Source: Prolixibacteraceae bacterium (GTDB taxonomy: Bacteria; Bacteroidota; Bacteroidia; Bacteroidales; Prolixibacteraceae). From it: a DNA stretch of 56,498 bases. The stretch spans positions 1 through 56,498 of the forward strand of contig JALOCD010000009.1 in NCBI GenBank assembly GCA_023228025.1. Reading direction: 5' to 3'. Below are positions 55,001-56,498 of this stretch, in pieces (the stretch's first letter is position 1; every line of letters starts with the position of its first letter). The notes under the pieces were generated by a model. It searched no databases. It saw only the letters and a list, made by a program, of their open reading frames with translations, and was not told where the DNA came from. A program made the translations under genes and the position numbers.

Positions 55001-56326
55001 TAAAAACATTTCGGTTGACCCTCTGAACATGAGTATTTCCAGATCGTGATTGATAATGACACTGGCAGGCATAAAGCGTTCGAGTAAGGCAGCATCAAAA
55101 GCGCTACCAAGATTACCCTGTGGGGATACAGCTGTCTTTTTAGGGAGAATTGTTGGAACCCTATTTGCCGGGGATACCGTAGCCGGAGAACTCAATGGTG
55201 AAATATCCGGAATCCTGAAGGCGCCAGAATTTTTTTTCCGTGAAAAGATCTTGAACTTTTTATTCAACGGAGTGAATAAATCTGAATAGGTTCCGATGGT
55301 TTCAGATTTGCCAAGCATCAGATATCCACCCTCATTTAAAGCATAATGAAAAGTGGAAAGCGCTTTTTTTTGGGCTGAATTGTCGAGATAGATGAGCAGG
55401 TTACGGCAACTGATAAAATCCATACGGGAAAAGGGAGGGTCTCTCAAAATATTGTGCTGGGCAAAAACACAAACATCGCGAAGTGCTTTGGATATGCGAT
55501 ACTTTTCCTTCGACTTGATGAAAAATTGTTGAAGCCGTTTGGGCGAAACATTTTTTAGTTGTTGGACTGAATACTCTCCAACACGGGCATCATTGATTGC
55601 CGTTGGGCTAAGGTCAGATGCAAAAATCTGAAATGGAATTTTGTAGTTGCTTTTCTCATGTAACTCAAGCAAAATCATTGCAATGGAATAAACTTCCTCA
55701 CCTGTGGCACAAGCGGCTACCCAGATTCGCAATGTCTCATCCTGGGTTTTGGTTTTTAGCAAACGAGGCAAAACCGTTTTCTTTAAAAGTATAAAGGCAT
55801 CTGTATCCCTGAAAAAACCGGTCACATTGATGAGTAAGTCCTGGTACAACAAATCCACTTCATCATTTGCTTGCCCAAGTAACTCTGCATATTGTTTGAT
55901 TGTTTTTATTTTATTAATCAACATCCTTCGCAGCATCCGCCTCTTGATGGTGTTCATTTTGTAGTGGCTGAAATCAATATTCTTTTTTTTCAGCAAAAGC
56001 TGAAGAATATTTTTCAAATCGGGATTACTGTTTTCTATTGCGTCTTCCGGTACATTTTTAACTTCATGACGCCTGATCAAAGGATGTTTGCTTATCCAGT
56101 TTAACTCTGCCGCAATTTCTTTGGGAGATAAAACAAAATCAACCACCCCTTCCTCAATTGCTGAATGAGGCATACTGGTAAACTTTGCCGAGTCATCCTG
56201 GGCAAAAGTGATACCGCCTGCTTCCTTTATTTCTTTTAACCCGCGTGTTCCATCGCTTGCACTGCCCGATAACACTACGCCGATAACATTTTCCTTGCGC
56301 GCGTCGGCCAATGATGAAAACAGCAC
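52007..56326 (-). CDS. CheR-PAS hybrid histidine kinase with truncated CheB domain
   Basis: 1439 residues from GTG 56326. Order: end of a CheB methylesterase (VIGVVLSGSASDGTRG, about 13-85), CheR methyltransferase (about 100-360: FFRDTDAF, WVAACATGEEVYSIAM, CRNLLIYL), coiled coil (about 545-640, EELQSANEEIVSSNEELQ), PAS domains (about 640-890), HisKA with His in NMSHEIRTPMNSI (about 930), HATPase (NLMSNAVKFT, DTGIGIPE, GTGLGLAIVK), receiver with Asp in VLMDLHMP (about 1217), and an HPt with His in AVHKLIPSF (about 1350). CheB-CheR-kinase fusions are a known family, usually with complete CheB. Here the CheB N-half with the catalytic Ser and His is lost (see 56328-56402). Confidence 0.88.
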   Translation of the reverse strand: MLFSSLADARKENVIGVVLSGSASDGTRGLKEIKEAGGITFAQDDSAKFTSMPHSAIEEGVVDFVLSPKEIAAELNWISKHPLIRRHEVKNVPEDAIENSNPDLKNILQLLLKKKNIDFSHYKMNTIKRRMLRRMLINKIKTIKQYAELLGQANDEVDLLYQDLLINVTGFFRDTDAFILLKKTVLPRLLKTKTQDETLRIWVAACATGEEVYSIAMILLELHEKSNYKIPFQIFASDLSPTAINDARVGEYSVQQLKNVSPKRLQQFFIKSKEKYRISKALRDVCVFAQHNILRDPPFSRMDFISCRNLLIYLDNSAQKKALSTFHYALNEGGYLMLGKSETIGTYSDLFTPLNKKFKIFSRKKNSGAFRIPDISPLSSPATVSPANRVPTILPKKTAVSPQGNLGSAFDAALLERFMPASVIINHDLEILMFRGSTEMFLEHPSGKATLNILKMARPEISLELRNGIHQAIRTKQAVSKNGIEMNPDKNGSTISIVNVEIVPLSAEGEDHLLMIVFTVHQKEMPEHSDNTGNMDSLAKGRRIKKLEAELAAARSAMSSIIHDQEAAYEELQSANEEIVSSNEELQSLNEELETSKEEIESTNEELTTSNYELLARNQQVEELYNYYEAILSTVQEPMLILDKEIRIKSANKAFYKIFHVTEEECIGVSLYNLGNNQWNIPRLRELLEEIVPKNIRFHNFEVEHTFPVIGRRIMLLNAHRIIQQSKNEELIVLTIIDITEVRNLAIELQVKETKSLEKQLEVEKKALKLIEDSNKRYNMMLMHSPFAFAILKGKEMVISLANDSIKEIWGKGKRIEGKSLFKILPEIKDGPVPALLDNVFKTGIPFQGHEFFMPLVRNGKLENVYFNMVYQPYQEADETISGVTMIAYEVTTHVIAKEELIKAKINAEKKTLIAEEAMNSKQQFLSNMSHEIRTPMNSIIGFTKVLLRTDLSAKQKEYLNAIKISGDTLIELINDILDLAKVDSGKMIFEQTPFKMLGSVSAILHLFEKKIQEKNSELVREYDHRIPEVLLGDSLRLRQIIMNLMSNAVKFTSGGKITVRVRMLKEDEEKVTIEFGIEDTGIGIPENKLEKIFENFQQASSGISKMYGGTGLGLAIVKQLVESQGGSIAVKSQIDKGSTFSFILSFLKTKAILITEAEKVGLEIKPKNVKALVVEDISLNQLLMKTILDDFGFECDIASNGKIAIEKLQAKSYDIVLMDLHMPEMNGFEATEYIRNTMHSKIPIIALTADVTTVDLKKCEAVGMNDYLSKPVEERSLYSKMVGLLNKSAPSKPFSEKQNVLIIKEDIQDKSADEKTKYTDLTYLRHRTKSESILIMEMISIYLEQTPVLISSIKQSLQDHDWNLLHKAVHKLIPSFAIMGISSNFENIARKIQEDAGIQQNTDELPELVRQVEKVCLHACEELKEAYRSIKESERPKG

Positions 56327-56327
56327 A

Positions 56328-56402
56328 TCAATGGACAGGTTGGTCGTCTTGTTTGCAGACCTGGGAATTAATTTTATTGGTATAAGCGCTTAAGCCGCCC
56401 AT
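56328..56402 (-). pseudogene. Frameshifted stub of the CheB domain start
   Basis: From ATG 56402 the frame reads MGGLSAYTN, close to the CheB active-site context GASAGGLxAxxxF, then runs out of family in KINSQVCKQDDQPVH and stops. In the neighbouring frame IPIKLIPRSANKTTNLSIDV leads straight into the kinase frame. So the gene start, the catalytic Ser loop and about 80-100 residues are shortened and shifted. Upstream (56403-56498) is AT-rich with stops in all frames and a possible promoter, no CheB coding. Confidence 0.5.
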
Positions 56403-56498
56403 TTTTAATGATTGATTTACAGTTATTTATATATTATAGCAAACGATTTATATGGGTCTATTAGCAAATCATCTCTGTTTTACAATTAAATTTCAAAT

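Overview
The window looks like a chromosomal piece of a Bacteroidota bacterium, most likely an environmental member of the Bacteroidales/Marinilabiliales type. Reasons: two T9SS type A sorting tails on intact genes and one on a broken gene, a PorV-type outer-membrane protein, lipoprotein-rich envelope genes, GH13/GH28/GH92 secreted glycosidases, an OmpA/glycine-zipper lipoprotein, TAnnTTTG promoter boxes typical of the phylum, and very few Shine-Dalgarno sequences. There is no phage, plasmid, CRISPR, tRNA or rRNA that I can see.

Layout. 1-1285: GC-rich palindromes, a terminator, a GNAT acetyltransferase and a large inverted-repeat element. 1286-6486: a DUF4403 lipoprotein converging on a divergent membrane pyrophosphatase, then a YiaK-type 2,3-diketo-L-gulonate reductase. 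6559-8627: a second inverted-repeat element, TrhO and AcpH. 8631-14402: a broken M6 metalloprotease, a two-gene GH13 amylase / LamG-like T9SS protein operon and a GH28 enzyme. 14573-17690: a tight four-gene minus-strand run (START protein, CoA-binding protein, L-2-hydroxyglutarate oxidase, class IV aminotransferase). 17887-24855: a broken GH92 mannosidase, a PAS-rich hybrid kinase, a GNAT remnant, an L,D-transpeptidase and a FucP-type sugar transporter. 25015-29168: a thioredoxin-like protein, an ECF sigma/anti-sigma/small-protein operon and cytochrome bd oxidase. 29385-30962: an orphan TPP riboswitch with only a gene stub behind it, then OmpA and lipocalin-like lipoproteins. 31130-33495: membrane protein/HTH pair with an operator, Ric (iron-sulfur repair) with a perfect operator palindrome, a small unknown protein and a DUF423 protein. 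33595-41009: an export operon with three different HlyD-type adaptors, one MacB-type permease, one ATPase and one TolC. 41350-43175: sorbosone-dehydrogenase-like protein with its cytochrome c. 43370-51909: a 2428-residue modular T9SS surface protein followed 11 bp later by a PorV paralog. 52007-56402: a CheB(remnant)-CheR-PAS-hybrid kinase-HPt giant sensor.

Themes. Sugar and uronate use (YiaK, GH13, GH28, GH92, sugar transporter, sorbosone dehydrogenase) fits a polysaccharide degrader; cytochrome bd and Ric fit microaerobic or nitrosative stress; T9SS cargo plus PorV fit surface adhesion. The two most interesting loci are the three-adaptor efflux operon and the giant alternating-module protein with its own PorV. 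A recurring oddity is that at least three genes (M6 protease, GH92, CheB end of the giant kinase), probably also the riboswitch-controlled gene, keep both ends but have lost an internal piece. This is either real gene decay or an assembly artefact and should be resolved before functional claims are made.
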